DNA of 64,000 nt, taken from the NCBI GenBank assembly GCA_002633025.1, contig NMRB01001460.1, positions 95,261 to 159,260 on the forward strand, written 5' to 3'. The notes below the pieces were generated by a model. That model saw only the letters and a program-made list of their open reading frames with translations. It searched no databases and was not told where the DNA came from. Below are positions 46,771 to 57,585 of the stretch, one piece after another. This stretch comes from Notospermus geniculatus. Its lineage: Eukaryota > Nemertea > Pilidiophora > Heteronemertea > Lineidae. Made by a program: the position numbers and the translations under genes. The stretch's first letter is position 1. Each line of letters starts with the position of its first letter.

Positions 46771-48284
46771 TTTTCAGGTGAGATTCAAGTTTCAGAAACA
46801 CAGCTAAGAACTGTCATCAGTGAAAGATGCTATACAATTAGGAATGTTAATAAGCATATGGCAGCCAGTGGGAAACCAAGAAATACTTGCAATACTTTGC
46901 GATATGTCGCATCGTTTGTAAATCCATCAGAAAATAAAGTGATGTTGTATAAAATCCATGTACAATGTAAAACTGATATCAAAAATAAAAATTGATGTAT
47001 CAAAAATATAAATTGGTATTATATATAAAATCTATTTTTGATAAAATGTGTCTCTTTTTGAAGGTCAGTGCTGCAAACCTAGCAGAGAATTTGAATCTCA
47101 TTACAAATGAAACGGCAGGTGGGCTAGAAAAATATCATCCAGTGATGGATCATCCTCCTTTCAGAGTCAAGTCATGGTTCATTTGTCCATGCCTGGTTGA
47201 ACTTCTTACACTTTTTTCCTGGAAAAACAAGAAAACATACAATTAAAATGCATGCTAGGATACAGATTTGGTAAATGAGTCAAGGCTTGCTCATCAAGAC
47301 ATGTTGAACTTGCACACAGGGACACCAAAATACATGCCAGCCATACAAATCAAATTCAAATATCAATTCAACCATTTGGCACATTGTCCACGGAATTATA
47401 CTATACCTGGTTTTAAGGTCATTGAAAATAGAATTTTCTTCTCAATATCTGCTTTGCATATAGTCCAACCAATAGACTTGAGGGCATGGGTAAACATTAA
47501 AATCATATGCTACAAAACGAATTGGATTACATCCACACTGCCCTGCGAACTAAATTCAAACAATTACATGTACTTGCATTGCCGATCAGAAACTGTAATT
47601 CCCAGCACAAAGACATAAAAGAAAAGTCAGTTGCAAAGGCATCCATGATGTAGGCCTAGGCTAACTGAATTCATACCCATAGATAGGCCTACTCATGGTA
47701 CAAAAGAAGACAAAGGGAATTAATACCATAACTAGGAGTCAACCTCTGCAATTGAAACAATGGAATGAACTTTTTAGAGCCTAATACTAGTTTTCCAAGA
47801 ACAGTCATCCTCTCTTTAGCGTGTCCAGTTTAGGCCTATTAATATTTAGTACATGTATTCAGTTTGATTTTTTTATTTGGCCTCTGCGCGCCCGCAAATT
47901 GCGCCGACGAGCTCGATTGACCGTGCTCCTCAGCATCCTTGAAGTTCAGGCGCGAGTGTGAACAGCTCTCCTTCACGAGTGTGAACAGCTCTCCTCGAGC
48001 CTTTGAGGAGCTCAACTGATTGACATTGAGATCCTGCTGATTTCAAACGTGAAGCACTGAAAAACTTAAGCAATTCGAGGGCGAAACATTGATATTATGC
48101 AGGAGTCAAGACATCCATGAATGTTCCAATTCCATGCAGATGATCAAGCGATTCTAGGCGAAAGGAGTGCCAACAATAATTTGTAGATGTCCATCCACTA
48201 CTGACCGGATCCAATCATCATCAAGACATGTTGAACTACATGAACTATATCACGATATAGGGCCCAGTAATGATAGTAGGCATG

Positions 48285-48476
48285 CCGGTGTAATGGTACA
48301 GAGCGTCCCCCTGTAAAAAGTGTCCACTTCTATTGTTGAATGACGGAATAAGCGGCATGACTAGGGGTAGTATACTAGGCCTATAGAAAACCAATCCCCA
48401 GAGATTAGAATGTAACAATAGGATCTTTTGTTCCTGGGACAGTTTTTCCTGGGGACATTCTTTCCCTTTACACCGG
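48285..48476. mobile_element. Foldback family P, copy 1
   Basis: Ends CCGGTGTAATGG and TTACACCGG. Internal GTAAAAAGTGTCCACTTCTA and GGATCTTTTGTTCCTGGGAC recur at 54630-54785. Confidence 0.75.
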
Positions 48477-49231
48477 TCCTAGGCCTACATAGCGCATATA
48501 GGCCTAGGCCTCCTAAACATACTATCCACACATGTATAATGCATTGCATGCATGCAATGGATTGAAGTGGTCAGATCTGAGATTTGCCATGCGCGCATCG
48601 TGCGTGCATGGACGGTGAACACACGCATCGCCTCTTATTCACCGAAAGTACTAGTTACAGCTCAGAATCAACCAAAATTACCTATATATTCCGCATAATA
48701 ATTCGATTAATTGGAAACAGCCATCGATGGTGCAATAATTGCAAATATCACAGACTTTTAGAAAAGTTTTGGAAGAACATGAAGAATTTACAAGTTGTTG
48801 CACCTGCCGCCATGTTTACAAAAAGTCACGTGACGGTTGCCTGCAAATGGGGAATCCCGAAGTTTTCAGGAGGCGTGGTCATGGTGGTTGGCACGAAAAG
48901 CGGGACTTTTGAATGGGCGGAGGGCCTTACATAGGTTCACATCTCTGCCGCTCCACTCCCGCGGCGCTAATGTGTGTTGGGCGAGCGCCGCGGCAGACAG
49001 AAACCAGTCTAAAGGCCCAAAGATGAACTGTTATCCGATAGACTTCTTGAGCGATTTGTTGGACCACAGGCAGCTGGATTGCAATAGGGCACGAAAGCCC
49101 CTCAAATTGGAGTTTACTGACAACGTATTTCTGTGGTATATGTTGGCAGTGAACCCCTCTCTAAACCCGACTGAACGGCCTGTGCTTGGACCCACATACT
49201 GTGATGCGATGATCAGATAAAAGGACCCTTG

Positions 49232-49358
49232 GGGTCGTATTCATAAAGCGGTTCTATTGTTAGAACCATCTTAGGCCAGTTCCAAGTGTGCTTCACCACT
49301 ACACTTGGAACCGGCCTAAGACAGTTTTGACGATAGAACCGCTTTTTGAATACGACCC
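49232..49358. mobile_element. Foldback element W, 127 bp, TTG target duplication
   Basis: Arms GGGTCGTATTCATAAAGCGG, TTCTA and TAGAACCGC, TTTGAATACGACCC; inner arms CTTAGGCCAGTTCCAAGTGT / ACACTTGGAACCGGCCTAAG. TTG on both sides. Confidence 0.87.
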
Positions 49359-49424
49359 TTGGTGACTAGGCATAGGGAGTTTTAAATAGGAGAAACAAAA
49401 AATGAAAGAATGGATATCTCTACA

Positions 49425-49435
49425 TTTAATTTAAT
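49425..49435 (-). promoter_or_regulatory. NCLN: Candidate NCLN polyadenylation signals
   Basis: Two overlapping ATTAAA hexamers on the minus strand, about 515 nt past the NCLN stop codon. The foldback 49232-49358 lies just beyond. No transcript evidence. Confidence 0.35.
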
Positions 49436-49947
49436 AATGATGAATTAAATACAAAATATGTTGATCTTGCATGGCAACTGATCACAATCAGAGAAGTTCG
49501 AATTTTTCTGAGAGCAGCATCAAAATTACAATGAAAAGGATGATTAACATGCTTAACCCTTTCACTTTCTCACCCAGTCATTAGGTCTACTTGTAATGAG
49601 CCTCCACATCAAGTTTATGTATTGACAATAACTCAAGACAGCCACCATCTCCTCTATGGGTTTTGTCCATGTAGTCACAGAATCATAAGGAGGAACAGTT
49701 CTGTCAGTTATTCAGTCACTGATCAATGCACAGCAATGATGCACAAACATAGATAAACTGAAAAGCAACTTCACTTTAAGTTTTGAGTATTTCACTGTAA
49801 CTAACAACCAATCTCCATGTCGAAAGCAATTTGCATCAAAGCCGCCAAGCAGAGGTTCCATTGAATCCTTCACATTGCTGCCCTGTAAACTTTGAAACAC
49901 CTTATCATCTTCTGCCACACAGCTCAGTGGATTCTGACTACTGGTAC

Positions 49948-50016
49948 TCATTTTGACTTCACCTTGCTTGTGTTGTTGACTAGAGATCTGAGCATAGACT
50001 GAACCATCACGAAATT
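49948..50016 (-). CDS. NCLN: NCLN terminal coding exon
   Basis: 69 nt including TGA, acceptor [26 protein letters not shown] ends in a short basic tail as in the family (human 'LLVKAKTQ'). Confidence 0.9.
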   Translation of the reverse strand, partial: NFVMVQSMLRSLVNNTSKVKSK

Positions 50017-53000
50017 CTGAAAGAACAAATCATAAGGTCTAAGTAGGCCTAATTGGATTGCAATTTATCATGGGAAAAGGGAGAGAAAATCAAATCCTGT
50101 GACAATTCATTGCACAGAATCATCGAGATCTGGTCAGCAATGTCTGTTGAGATTTGGACAACCGTTTTTTAGCAAACTGGGCCAAATTTCAAAATCTTTT
50201 CAGTATGACCTCCATTCTATGATCTTTTCACAGGTCAACACAATACATTTACAAACATACATGGACATAAATTAGCACAGAGTAACATGCCCTGTGGTCA
50301 TCTTTCATGTTAAGATTAAAAGGGATTATCTTGCAATGCAATTATGTGATAAGATTGCATCGGTGCGCTGGTCGGACTCGAGACCAAGAGGTCATGGGTT
50401 TGATTCCCAGCCAAGTCACCACTTGGAATTCTCAACTGGTCTGAAAGGATCAAGTTGTGTGCAGAACGGACTGCTGCTTCTTCAGTCTCCAGGAAGGTTT
50501 CGGGAGAGACTGGGGCGAGAATGTGAGACTGAATTACAGAAGAAAGCGCCGTATGAAAGCTTTTTTTGATAATTCAGAAGTACGAACTGCTTTGTCCAGT
50601 GGTGGTGGTTGGGGGGGGGAGGGAGAAAACATACATGTATCTTGTGGCTCACATCACAGTGATAACATACCCAACACCTGGTCAGAACATCCTTACAGAA
50701 ATAACGAACGAGGGATTTGACAACAATGATAGCACAAAAGCAGTGCCCACACTCAGCACATCATTAAACACCTTTTTGCTGATCCAGTTGCTTTTATGGT
50801 CTAGTAGTACCTTATGACAACTTACTTGCACAAGCAAGTAAATGGCAGAGAGGTAGGCGGCGATCACCAGGCCGAGGAATAAGTCGAATACTGCGGGCTT
50901 CACACTGTAGGCGGACATCTTGTAAGTATCACCGTCATAAAATACAAACTCTGGATCTCTGGAAGATGAAATGAGGGGTCACGTCAGAGCAATAGAATGA
51001 AAAGCATATCAACAGATTAAAAACGACGACTAGGCCTATTTGATCACGATATCCATTGAATCGTCACTTTACTATATGAATAAGCATGATTTCTGACTTC
51101 AAATTTACACCAAGCAGCATCAATTCCGATCTGAAACGACAGTCAGAGCACTGAATCAACTTATACTCATTGGTATCAGGAGGAGATTATACCTTTTGTC
51201 GGCAGAGACAATGTGTTTCTTCACATCCTTCAGATACCTCTCCATGGTTTGTTGGAGTGTGACCACTTGATTGTGTTCTGTATTGAGTAGCTGAGCTGCC
51301 CTTGATTGTGACGTCAACTGATCCAGCCAGGAACTGATCACTTCTTCCTCGACATTCTGAAGAAAAACTCGACAGTGTGAATCTTCTAATGACTTGTGAC
51401 ACTTTCCGTCATCAGCGCGGAAGTACAGAAGGATAGACAGGTCAGCTGTGGAGTGGCGATGACTTAAGAGATCCATGAGCTGCCATCTTCACAACTGCCT
51501 GATGATCTCCTGGGACTCCTCGGAGGGGACAGGATACTGAATACTGAAGACTTACCAAGCCATCATTGAATATTTCTATTAGACCTTGATTGGACACACC
51601 ATAGATATGACGAGCGAGAGCCTCAGCTAATATGCGGATATTCCGTGCAAGAACTTTGGTATCGATACTACTTCTGAAAAAGAACAGATAGATCAGAAAC
51701 TGTACTGGAACAGGTGATAAAGACCTCGGAGTATTCATCATTATCATCCTTGTTTTCATAAAGTCTGCTTCTATCAACAATGTTGTTTTTGTCCAGATAG
51801 TACTCCTTAACAAATCTTCATTTTTAGGAAATAATTCTATCACCCCTTCACTGACCTGATATCTGTAATGGAGAACCTCGACAGGTTTTTGTGACTCTCT
51901 AACCGAGACAAGGTGTAACCAGGAAGCCTCCTGAAGCTAAATCTTTCATGTTCCCAAGCCAACATGTCTTGGGCAAGGTTAATCTTCTTGTGGATCATCT
52001 TAAATGTAACTTCTGGATAAAATGCAGCAATCACTTCTTCAAGACTCTGAAACAGTGGATGTGCAGAAAGTTAAAGCTACCAGAACCTTAACAAGGTAAT
52101 GATGCAGGGGAAACTTCACTGAGGACACAGAAAATGGGCAGAAAAGCAAACCAGGAGCCTACATGTACGGCATTGTGACTATGAGTCTAGTCGGCCAAGT
52201 GTTCAAGACAAACCAAAGTCAGCTGATTTTTGGTACTAACCTTTAAGAACACAGCACCAGCAGAGCCCTCTTTGGGTGGTTTTGATACATGAAGATTTAA
52301 CTTGTCTGAAGTCCCCAGAGTATCAAGACATAACACAAAAGACACTTCAGACAGCAAACTGGACTCTGAAAGATCAAGACAAAGGTGATCTGGAGTTGTT
52401 CCTGAGCATAACATTTGCATGAGTTAAAAGTAACTGTACCAGGGTAATAGTAATTCATCCTGCCTAAAGTGCAAAATCAAGAATGCATCACCAGTACTGC
52501 ATTTAGTCAGAATTTCACCTAAACTGCAATAAAATAATGTTAATATATGTACCCATTGCGTCCAAGTTGTCTTCTATCCACCTCTTTGTGCCTTGGTAGT
52601 TGAATTTACCAGCTCCAGCCAGCAGGAACAGGAAATTGAATCTATTGATCAATGTTAATGGTTCATAACAGTCTCATGTTTCAAATCCCTATGTTTTTTG
52701 TCAACATTCCCCTAAAATCCTCAGAAAAGTGACTTGGACAGCAAGTCATAGCCATGTATACTTGACAAAATGATGTCTCTTTACTATCATGACCAGCAGA
52801 GCACAGAGCTCGTACACACACACACAATTTATTTCATCACTAAATGAAATGGCCAGGGCCATTGTGCTCACCTCTGTGACAAGTCTCCATGGTTAAGTGT
52901 GAAACTATGACTCTCATGGTGAATGTTGAAGGATCAGTACAGATAAGATGAAGCTGAACAAACCAAGAAGTATTTTTATGATCTGATCAGTATTATCAGT

Positions 53001-54276
53001 CAATGACATAAACTCAGGTGATGGCACCCGGAAGGAGTACAATTTCTGAATACAATGAATACAAGTGGTATTTGTGAACAAACTGCTTTCCTGTCTAGGT
53101 CACAGATGTCAAAAATTCTATTTTTCAAGATGGCCACCTGGTGGCCACACGTGACGTTCGTTGGGACTGAAATATCAGCAGGAATGTACAGNGGTTTATT
53201 TACCTTCAGTAGCAGAGCCAGCCTGGTCACTGTTCACACTGGTTTTGATATCATCATAAATCTGAACCAGGTCGTCAGTCTCCTCTGTGAAGAAGACTGG
53301 CATGTTGATGTCCTCTTGCATCATACCAGTCTCAAGTTCCATGAATTGCTGAAAGAGATTCAGAGGAGATTTTGCCTTAATCTAGATTTCCCAGTCAAAC
53401 TTCGTTTTTAAGTGTAGTACCCCAATCGAAGAAGACACTACAACTTTGATAGAGGGATTCCAAAATAGGCTAAGTTAATGTTCAGCTGCAATGTCCAAAT
53501 CAACACACTAGCCTACCTCTTTCTCTTCACTGTTCAGATGTTCTCTCGGTGGTAACATTACAACAAGAGCCCCAGCACCTTGAGTTAACAATCCTCTGAA
53601 CTTCTCTATCGTCAGCTCCTTTAATTTAGTGAGCACACAACGTCGTGTTAACATGGCAGCGTCTAGAGGGCGCACATCTAAGTTCACAATGGCGTTACGG
53701 CAACCTAAAGAGAAGAAAACTTCAAAGGCTCAAAAGTGAAACCATTGGCGATCGCATAAGAACAGTATGACTGTGTGTATGAGTGTCAGGCCTTGGCCTT
53801 ACGGCCACAAATTGCATTGACTAGCTTTGGTGTGTGGTAGGCATAGCAGGCCCTACACAAGCTAGGCCTAGGCCTTTGCCGGGGATGGATGCACTACCGT
53901 ACGCCGGGCGGGAATTATTTCTTTCTTTGCAAATAAAAAAACGATCAAAAAAACATAAAATTCAGAGTGAGAGTGAGACTTCCTGGCAATCCTGGCCCAT
54001 GGGTGTCCTTTTCCTGAAATACAACACATAATCATGTGCTTACTGGCACAGCCTAAAAGCCTACATTTTCAACTAATTTGCCAAAAGGGGGGGCTTACCA
54101 TACTGCGTGCCCTGTAGATCGAAGTGTTGCATTCTGTACACGGTGAATTCTTGTGCAGCGCCAACCGGGCTGACTGGGGAGATAATGATGAAAATTGGTA
54201 CGAAGAAAAGGAAGGAGAGCGGAAAGCTACTCCGAAACATCTCCACCACTTCCCCAGCCTCATCTAACCACAACAT
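49948..54276 (-). CDS. NCLN: Nicalin, ER membrane protein; internal exon(s) missing from the assembly
   Basis: Nicalin forms a complex with NOMO and TMEM147 in the ER membrane that associates with the Sec61 translocon; its lumenal domain is related to M28 peptidases but is considered catalytically dead. Ten coding exons are readable. The N terminus has a hydrophobic signal anchor then [20 protein letters not shown]; later exons give [66 protein letters not shown] and the C-terminal membrane span ([20 protein letters not shown]) with a short basic tail. All match my recollection of human nicalin in order. The readable exons sum to ~465 residues against ~563 in human. The missing ~100 residues are the lumenal core between exons 3 and 5, and the flanking phases do not fit. 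Either the sequence is missing or the gene is damaged. Confidence 0.95.
50360..50450 (+). repeat. tRNA-derived SINE, family B copy 2 (in NCLN intron)
   Basis: GGTGCGCTGGTCGGACTCGA (A-box region) and GGGTTTGATTCCC (B box), then AGCCAAGTCACCACT as in 14608-14700. Confidence 0.65.
50826..50958 (-). CDS. NCLN: NCLN exon with C-terminal transmembrane span
   Basis: 133 nt, phase 2 in and 0 out, acceptor TTCCAG and donor [26 protein letters not shown] is followed by the hydrophobic span [20 protein letters not shown]. Confidence 0.95.
51193..51356 (-). CDS. NCLN: NCLN exon
   Basis: 164 nt, phase 0 in and 2 out, acceptor CTTCAG and donor GTATAA. Encodes [24 protein letters not shown] and METRYLKDVK-type sequence ([17 protein letters not shown]). 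Confidence 0.95.
51556..51673 (-). CDS. NCLN: NCLN exon
   Basis: 118 nt, phase 2 in and 0 out, acceptor TTTCAG and donor GTAAGT. Encodes [30 protein letters not shown], matching human 'VDSKTLTRNTRIIAEALTRVIYN'. Confidence 0.95.
51856..52046 (-). CDS. NCLN: NCLN exon
   Basis: 191 nt, phase 0 in and 2 out, acceptor TTTCAG and donor GTCAGT. Encodes [52 protein letters not shown]. Confidence 0.96.
52241..52365 (-). CDS. NCLN: NCLN exon
   Basis: 125 nt, phase 1 in and 0 out, acceptor TTTCAG and donor GTTAGT. Encodes [20 protein letters not shown] then [18 protein letters not shown]. Confidence 0.95.
52553..52641 (-). CDS. NCLN: NCLN exon (after missing core)
   Basis: 89 nt, acceptor AATAG and donor GTACAT. 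Needs two bases of an open codon from the preceding exon, so it cannot join exon 3 directly. Encodes [20 protein letters not shown] then WIEDNLDAM. Confidence 0.93.
52642..53203. other. NCLN: Position of the missing NCLN core exon(s)
   Basis: Both strands were read for the expected core (a motif like VIVAHYDAFG in the family) and it is not here. The stretch has a CA microsatellite at 52813-52827 and one ambiguous base at 53192, which could mark a collapsed join. Confidence 0.7.
53204..53348 (-). CDS. NCLN: NCLN exon 3
   Basis: 145 nt ending in phase 0 (cumulative 510 nt), acceptor TTTCAG and donor [26 protein letters not shown] then [12 protein letters not shown] matches human 'QFMEIEPEML... 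VPVYF'. An ambiguous base lies 12 bp past the border at 53192. Confidence 0.94.
53518..53704 (-). CDS. NCLN: NCLN exon 2
   Basis: 187 nt, phase 1 in, acceptor TTTAG and donor GTAGGC. Encodes [26 protein letters not shown] and [15 protein letters not shown] (human counterpart 'RNAVLNTEARTM... RRCVLMRL'). Confidence 0.94.
54099..54276 (-). CDS. NCLN: NCLN exon 1: start, signal anchor
   Basis: 178 nt from ATG (54276) to a GTAAGC donor. [20 protein letters not shown] is followed by a hydrophobic run ([18 protein letters not shown]) and [18 protein letters not shown]. The start aligns with the family's 'M.EEAGEV.E' opening. Confidence 0.95.
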
Positions 54277-54629
54277 TTTGCTCTGATTCTAGAGTTTTTC
54301 GCCCCAAATCGTGTATTTTTTTGCGATGATATTCAAGAAAGCATGCAAGTTTCGACGAAGTAGCACAGCCTCGTTTTCAAACTGCGTCCTAGACTGGTTT
54401 CACGCCCTCGTAATGCCGTGCTTCCTGTAGCGGGGCGTTACAAGGGCAGAAGGACCAGTCGGAGCGTCGGAGCGCCACAGCATTCGGCTCGGCCTCGTTC
54501 GGCCTCCTTCGGGTACTTCGGGATTTGTCGGTTCGTCTCGTCAGAAGTGAAACATCGAAAAAGTATCTCACAACGTAGAATGAGCGCCACAGGTGTGTAG
54601 GCGGTAAAAATTGGAACCAATCTACACCA

Positions 54630-54785
54630 CCGGTGTAACAGTTAAGAATATTCCCCTGTAAAAAATGTCCGCTTCTATTGTTCCATGCCGGATTAAGTTG
54701 CATAGCCAGAGATTAGAATGAGCAGCAGGATCTTTTGTTCCTAGGACAGTTATTCCTGGGGACATTGCTTTCTCCTTTTTCCGTG
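54630..54785. mobile_element. Foldback family P, copy 2
   Basis: CCGGTGTAACAG, GTAAAAAATGTCCGCTTCTA, CAGAGATTAGAATGAGCAGC and GGATCTTTTGTTCCTAGGAC as in 48285-48476. Confidence 0.72.
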
Positions 54786-54953
54786 GTCGTGGTATCCTGT
54801 GCTGTGGTGGATGTCCGTTCGTGTGAATGTGGGGGTGGGGGTCCGTAGCTTTTCCATGGTAGGCCTACAAATCTTTTCTGTACAAATCTTTGAAATTTAC
54901 AGTGATTTTTTTTCGAATACTTTCATTGTACATGTTGTAAAGTTGCTTTTCCA

Positions 54954-55084
54954 CGAGGCGTTTGCGGGCGCGGAATAGGAGGCGGGCGCGGGTGGAAAAA
55001 ATCCCGGATCCAAACGTATTTCCCTTTAGAGCTATTTCAGCCGCACCCGCTCCCGCCACCGAATCCGCGTCCGCAAACGTCTCG
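54954..55084. mobile_element. Foldback element Q, GC-rich, 131 bp
   Basis: Arms CGAGGCGTTTGCGGGCGCGG, GGCGGGCGCGGGTG and CACCCGCTCCCGCC, GAATCCGCGTCCGCAAACGT, CTCG. Confidence 0.82.
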
Positions 55085-55427
55085 TTTCGACGGGCGTCCT
55101 CTTCCCATGACCCGGACTCGCCTCGTCTCGGTCGTGGGCGCCAGGAGACTGCCCGTGGATTGTCCACTTGGGGTAAGAAAGCAAGAAGACCACGTGGTTT
55201 CGTATGAAGTTGCATCTTTATTGAACAAAATGAACCGTTTGGTGACCAGTACATGTTGGTGGATGACTACAAAATGGGAAGATTGATAGTTGAGCCACAT
55301 GACTCAAGTAAAAGTCATTGAAACAGCATTGTTCGTTCTATGAGTTCCTTTCTTTCGTACGTACATGTACGTACGTGAAATCACTGTGGGCTAAACGGAC
55401 CGCGATTGGCCATAATAGGGAGTTTTC

Positions 55428-55545
55428 GCAAAGCCCCCGAAACGCCAACGCGAACGCCAAACCCATTGTTCGATGCCACGAAGAGAGCACCGAACAAAAG
55501 GATAGAAGTCCGCGTTGGCGTTTCGGAGGTTTTGCGAAAACTATA
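55428..55545. mobile_element. Foldback element with TAGGGAGTTTTCGC end
   Basis: Arms AGTTTTCGCAAAGCCCCCGA, AACGCCAACGCGA and CGCGTTGGCGTTTCGGAGGT, TTTGCGAAAACT. Confidence 0.8.
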
Positions 55546-55917
55546 TTGTTCGAGTGATTTCGCGCATGAAAAGGAAAGCATACAGGTGAGCGTGGCAAAT
55601 CTAACACAAGGAAGGGAGACGGAATAAAGTGACTCGAGGATAATCGAATTTTATGAAAAAGGGCGCGACACACCCTGCTGCATGAGCTAAAGTTGACTTC
55701 TGCACCGAGACTCCGAACCTCGGTAATCGTGATAGGGTGTAGGCCTACAATAGGAGCAGTCAGCCGCGCATATTGCTAACAGATGGCAGCACAGTCTTAG
55801 CGGACCAAATGTACAGGAAATCTATTATGATCGCTGCTCGATCGATAATGACTGGGTCCGCTAGATGCATTGAATTGGGCCCTAGTGACACCTAGTGGTC
55901 AACTCGCTGACAGCTCC

Positions 55918-56330
55918 TATTAGTGAGTCTTCGCAAATAAATCTGACGACCACGAAGTACGAAATACGAATTAGGAGACTTCATTTCCATGCCAATGTAT
56001 TTCAGGACAGGGTTGGTACCGGTACCACAAATATCGCCTACGCAACGGCGTCTTTTAGCGTATGACGTTAATAGACCGATAGAGTTACGGTACCGTGTAT
56101 ATTTATGAACTATCTTTCGTTTCCACTTCGTATCTATACGAAATGGAAAATTTAAAAATTCAAGACAGCTGTACCTTAACTTTCTCCGTCTTACATGATA
56201 CGCTAAAAGACGCACTGGCAGCAGAGACATTTGTGATAGCAACCATCTCCAGAAATACATAGGTCCTGGAAATGAAGTTGAATTTCGTTTTTCGTACTTC
56301 GTGTTTCGTAAAATTTGCGAAACCTAATAG
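55918..56330. mobile_element. Foldback family J, full copy, ~413 bp
   Basis: Left arm TATTAGTGAGTCTTCGCAAA, GAAGTACGAAATACGAA; right arm TTCGTTTTTCGTACTTCGTG, TTGCGAAACCTAATAGTGAG. A second nested pair is GTCTTTTAGCGTATGACGT / CATGATACGCTAAAAGACGC. Half copy at 628-852. Confidence 0.82.
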
Positions 56331-56485
56331 TGAGTTTAAGAAACCATACGTTAACGCTAACGCTAACGCTAATTACGTCAAAATGACGTCACTCCCCGAA
56401 GAAATACAACAGATTCATTCGATGTGACGTCAAAATGATGTCAATAACGTTAGCGTTAACGTATGGTTTCTTAACCTCACTATTA
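56327..56485. mobile_element. Foldback element K, 159 bp, adjoining J
   Basis: Arms ATAGTGAGTTTAAGAAACCA, TACGTTAACGCTAACG and CGTTAGCGTTAACGTATGGT, TTCTTAACCTCACTAT; flanked by TA. Contains TGACGTCA-like boxes. Confidence 0.85.
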
Positions 56486-57012
56486 CTTAATCCCTTAACC
56501 TCCAGGAAGCGAAGGTGCGAGGTAAGTGTGGCCGGAGCGTCTCATATGACTGTGTTCGGAGACCCCTAGACTTCATCCGATGAATGAGTGTAAATCAATA
56601 ATTTGATGTAATAGTACACGAAAAGCCATTGATGAATGATTCCGACGCCTATATTCTACGTTACTTTGGACGTAATCTTCAGCAGCAATTAGAGGCTTCC
56701 ACAAAATAGAAAAGAAACACTGCTATACGATTCTACCGAAGGTAGCCCATTGATATGAGGTAATATACTGATACATACAAGGAAAGCACCGTGTATCCAA
56801 CCCCAAACCCCCAAGCCAGCTACTGAGCTCTGCTGAGGCGGATCGATTGTGTCATACAAGCCCCTCAAATGAAACAAACATCGGTAAACGCTACGGTTAT
56901 TTGATATTTTAATGAATCCGTCCAATAATAGTTGCCTATTTTCTCTTGTGAAAGAGTTGGTGATGTCAAACTGGAAACCTTCAGCAAATTACCCTGGTTG
57001 GCGAAGAGACGC

Positions 57013-57085
57013 CCATCCTCCCATAATAGCGGGGCTTTGGCCTCGCTTCTCTTTCATACGCTCGCGTGTGAGCGGATGAAGTGGA
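57013..57085. repeat. Foldback family D, copy 3 (diverged)
   Basis: CCATCCTCCCATAATAGCGG, GGCTTTGG, then CTCTTTCATACGCTCGCGTG; resembles the left half of 12880-12990. Confidence 0.5.
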
Positions 57086-57585
57086 GCAACGTGAGATATC
57101 AAGATATTCCGGTGAGTCAAAATGGTGGAAGGCAAAGAATCGCTCAGAGATATGTCTCCGTCCACGGATTCATCATCAGCTTCTTCAACCTGCTAGGGCC
57201 CATGGAAGAGCCGTTTTTGGCCCTCTTTCGGGCCTATGCGTGAAAATACGTGAAACCAGGGGAAATCTAATACAAAGCTCCTCCATACTTCGCAACATCA
57301 TACACGCGGTTCCTTTTTTTCCTTCCCAACGGCCATACATAGGCCTACTTCGCCAGTACATACGGTCCATGTAAATACAGTCATGGAAAAAGCCAGAAAT
57401 ACCTCGAATATTCCGACATTATTTACATCAACATCAGGGCAAGGTCAAACAAGGAATTTTTACAACAAATCGCCATTGATTCACAACCATTAAGGAAGAG
57501 CCAGAGCCAGTAGTCTCGAGCATACCACGGCGGTGACGATCACCAGCCGAATTAGAATGTTCTAAATCCACAAAGGTGTACGATC

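Larger units (their letters stand above)
46771..49424. other. Intergenic spacer between RIMBP and NCLN
   Basis: Contains the presumed upstream region of the RIMBP gene (minus strand). A GC-rich patch with CGCGCCCGCAAATTGCGCCG (47886 on) and another near 48955-49000 are candidate promoter regions, without a recognisable core motif. Holds foldback elements at 48285-48476 and 49232-49358. No coding exon recognised. Confidence 0.5.

Noticed and set aside
49948-54276. Nicalin as a processed pseudogene
   Set aside because: Introns with canonical borders are present and all readable exons keep open, phase-consistent frames; only the core exon(s) are missing.
54962-55207. Arg/Ala-rich ORF
   Set aside because: Caused by the GC-rich foldback at 54954-55084.
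56932-57243. 103-codon plus-strand ORF
   Set aside because: Overlaps a diverged foldback copy at 57013-57085; no coding character.
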